64,000 nucleotides of DNA. Source: Euglena gracilis. Lineage: Eukaryota > Euglenida > Euglenophyceae > Euglenales. Positions 63,010 through 64,000 of the stretch are shown here, piece after piece. Within the stretch, counting starts at the first letter, position 1. Each line of letters begins with the position of its first letter. Position numbers and translations under genes: made by a program. The stretch is taken from contig CP154957.1 in the NCBI GenBank assembly GCA_039621445.1, positions 33,944,843-34,008,842 of the forward strand, written 5' to 3'. The notes below the pieces were generated by a model. The model saw only the letters and a list, made by a program, of their open reading frames with translations. It made no database searches and had not been told where the DNA came from.

Positions 63010-63190
63010 GCCCAGCAGGGGACATGTGCCCCGCATCACTCCCTGGGCTCTAGCCGTGGACAGCCATGCCTGGCACCACCCGATGCAATTTGGATCCCCT
63101 CCAGCCCCACCATTCCCATCCGACGGCCCAGAGTTTGCATTGGAGATGGGCAAGGGGATGCCCAGGCTCAGGATGAGGCATGTCTATCAC
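63010..63190 (+). CDS. Exon 35 candidate
   Basis: Frame VPRITPWALAVDSHAWHHPM, QFGSPPAPPFPSDGPEFALE, MGKGMPRLRMRH. His, Pro and Met richness resembles exon 36, which supports the frame. Acceptor possibly CAGCCCAGCAG; donor unclear. Confidence 0.45.
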
Positions 63191-63763
63191 CGTATATGGG
63201 TGTATTGATTTGCCATTTACAAAACGGAATCCAAATCTCGACTGGTAAGTTGGGACCACAGGTTTTTGTTTTCATTTTGCACGTTTTTTCTTTATTCATT
63301 TCATTTTGTTTTTCCTCTGTGAACCATGATGTGGCCGCTCGAAAACTCCACTGCATCAGAACGGTGGTCCCACCTGCCCATCCCAGTGGGTGGGGAGGGT
63401 TCCCGCACCATATGCTCCAGAGTTCAGCAAAGCCTGTTTTCTAATACACAATTCCATGGACAATTCCATGGTTATTCTGATGGCGAGGTTCGCTGGAAAA
63501 CGTCCACCTGCTGCTCAGGATTGGATGTAAGAGTAAAAGTTGGGTGTCTCCCCCCCGCCCTGAGGGTTTGGAAGCCTCCTCCCACCGGCAGGTGGTCCGG
63601 ACAACCTCCCGGACAACCTCACAGAACATTGTAGGGAAAAACACAGAATATTTTTTGGGAGAAATCTCTGCAGGAGATGACTGTATTATTGCTCTCTCAG
63701 CAGACAGCATTTTTTTTTATCTTCCAAGCTTGCTGGTGCTTGGCACAGCCTGGGCCTGTTCAG
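63191..63763. other. Intron 35
   Basis: No repeat of note apart from ACAATTCCATGGACAATTCCATGG at 63449 and CCGGACAACCTCCCGGACAACCTC at 63597. Ends with TGGGCCTGTTCAG. Confidence 0.45.
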
Positions 63764-63914
63764 GATGTACGGCTTGCCAGGGGAAGTCCCCATAGACCAC
63801 CATCACCCGATGTACTACCCCATAGATGGCGGCCTGGAGGACCACCATGACCTTCAGAAGCTTCCTCTTCCTCACCATCCCCTTTTTTACCCTCCAATGT
63901 TCCCAGATGCCAAG
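63764..63914 (+). CDS. Exon 36, His/Pro/Tyr-rich
   Basis: Acceptor GGGCCTGTTCAG; frame MYGLPGEVPIDHHHPMYYPI, DGGLEDHHDLQKLPLPHHPL, FYPPMFPDAK to CAAG followed by GTGTGCC. 50 codons plus one leading base, ending in phase 0. Low-complexity Pro/His/Tyr composition like the tails of RNA-binding or condensate-forming proteins (inference). The gene continues beyond the window. Confidence 0.65.
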
Positions 63915-64000
63915 GTGTGCCATCGCACTAGCTCTTCCCAAAAGTAACCATTTTAATGGAAGACTTTGTTCGTCATTTTTCAGGCCAAAAAATCTGGGAT

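Larger units (their letters stand above)
17284..63914 (+). other. Multi-exon plus-strand gene model (one large gene or several)
   Basis: About 35 exon-like segments, all plus strand, have GT donors, AG acceptors (often CAG, sometimes AAG) and frames that stay open when joined. Compatible phases are visible for 17284+17415; 26113+27007+32151+33560+33877+34259+35147+36486+38436; 51600+52213+53642; and 56046+56528. Most introns are phase 0. The product would be about 2,200 residues or more: a short basic start, helical HEAT/ARM-like regions, a coiled coil very rich in Glu, Arg and Lys, and Ser/Pro/His-rich C-terminal segments. That layout is superficially like NST1-type or other large coiled-coil scaffold proteins, but no diagnostic motif is seen and I do not assign a family. 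The chain may contain more than one gene, because several phases (for example 38731/38788, 43728/44196) do not join cleanly and no internal stop/start boundary is evident. It runs off the right edge. Confidence 0.5.

Overview
The window looks like nuclear DNA of an intron-rich microbial eukaryote, most likely a protist or alga; I cannot name the lineage. GC-rich exon-sized reading frames end at GT donors and begin after pyrimidine-rich AG acceptors. They are separated by introns of about 50 bp to several kb filled with repeats. There is no bacterial-style operon layout. Very long runs of G or C (often 8-20) recur every few hundred bases and mark the ends of many repeat elements.

Bases 1-17283 are an accessory, repeat-dominated region with no intact gene that I can support. 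It holds (i) a family of elements with inverted termini (1617-2783 and 11786-14345) carrying a broken reading frame of unknown function; (ii) two decayed copies of a tyrosine-recombinase unit with its own inverted ends (10622-11685, and 12748-13915 nested inside the second element of family i); (iii) elements flanked by the dinucleotide TA with CCCCCC-rich inverted ends (4157-4996, 9354-10188, 14377-14506), one of which carries a tRNA-like sequence and has a related unoccupied site elsewhere in the window; (iv) hAT-like repeats built on GATTAACC; (v) a dispersed GTCGCTAGCGAC family; and (vi) microsatellites and tandem repeats.

From 17284 to the right edge the plus strand carries a chain of about 35 exons. 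Many neighbours have compatible reading phases (17284/17415; 26113 through 38436; 51600 through 53642; 56046/56528). The simplest model is one very large gene, or a few adjacent same-strand genes. The inferred protein starts with helical, HEAT/ARM-like segments, continues with a Glu/Arg/Lys-rich coiled-coil region split over many small exons (39039-48175), and ends with Ser/Ala/Pro-rich and His/Pro/Tyr-rich segments. I do not recognise the family.

The introns hold repeat families not seen in the first 17 kb. These include a 3.5-kb composite made of 43-bp palindromic satellite units flanking a 707-bp tandem array with TTAGGG doublets (39506-42999), a smaller relative at 46398-47270, the CTTAAGAAATTCCCTGG family, the GCCTGCCCAGGCAGGC family, fold-back elements (19030-19612, 53285-53566) and arrays of AATCACGAAT and CCCCTTACCCA. 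A signal that crosses family boundaries is a C(GAA)G hairpin apex, often GGCGCCGAAGGCGCC, at the centre of several otherwise unrelated palindromes.
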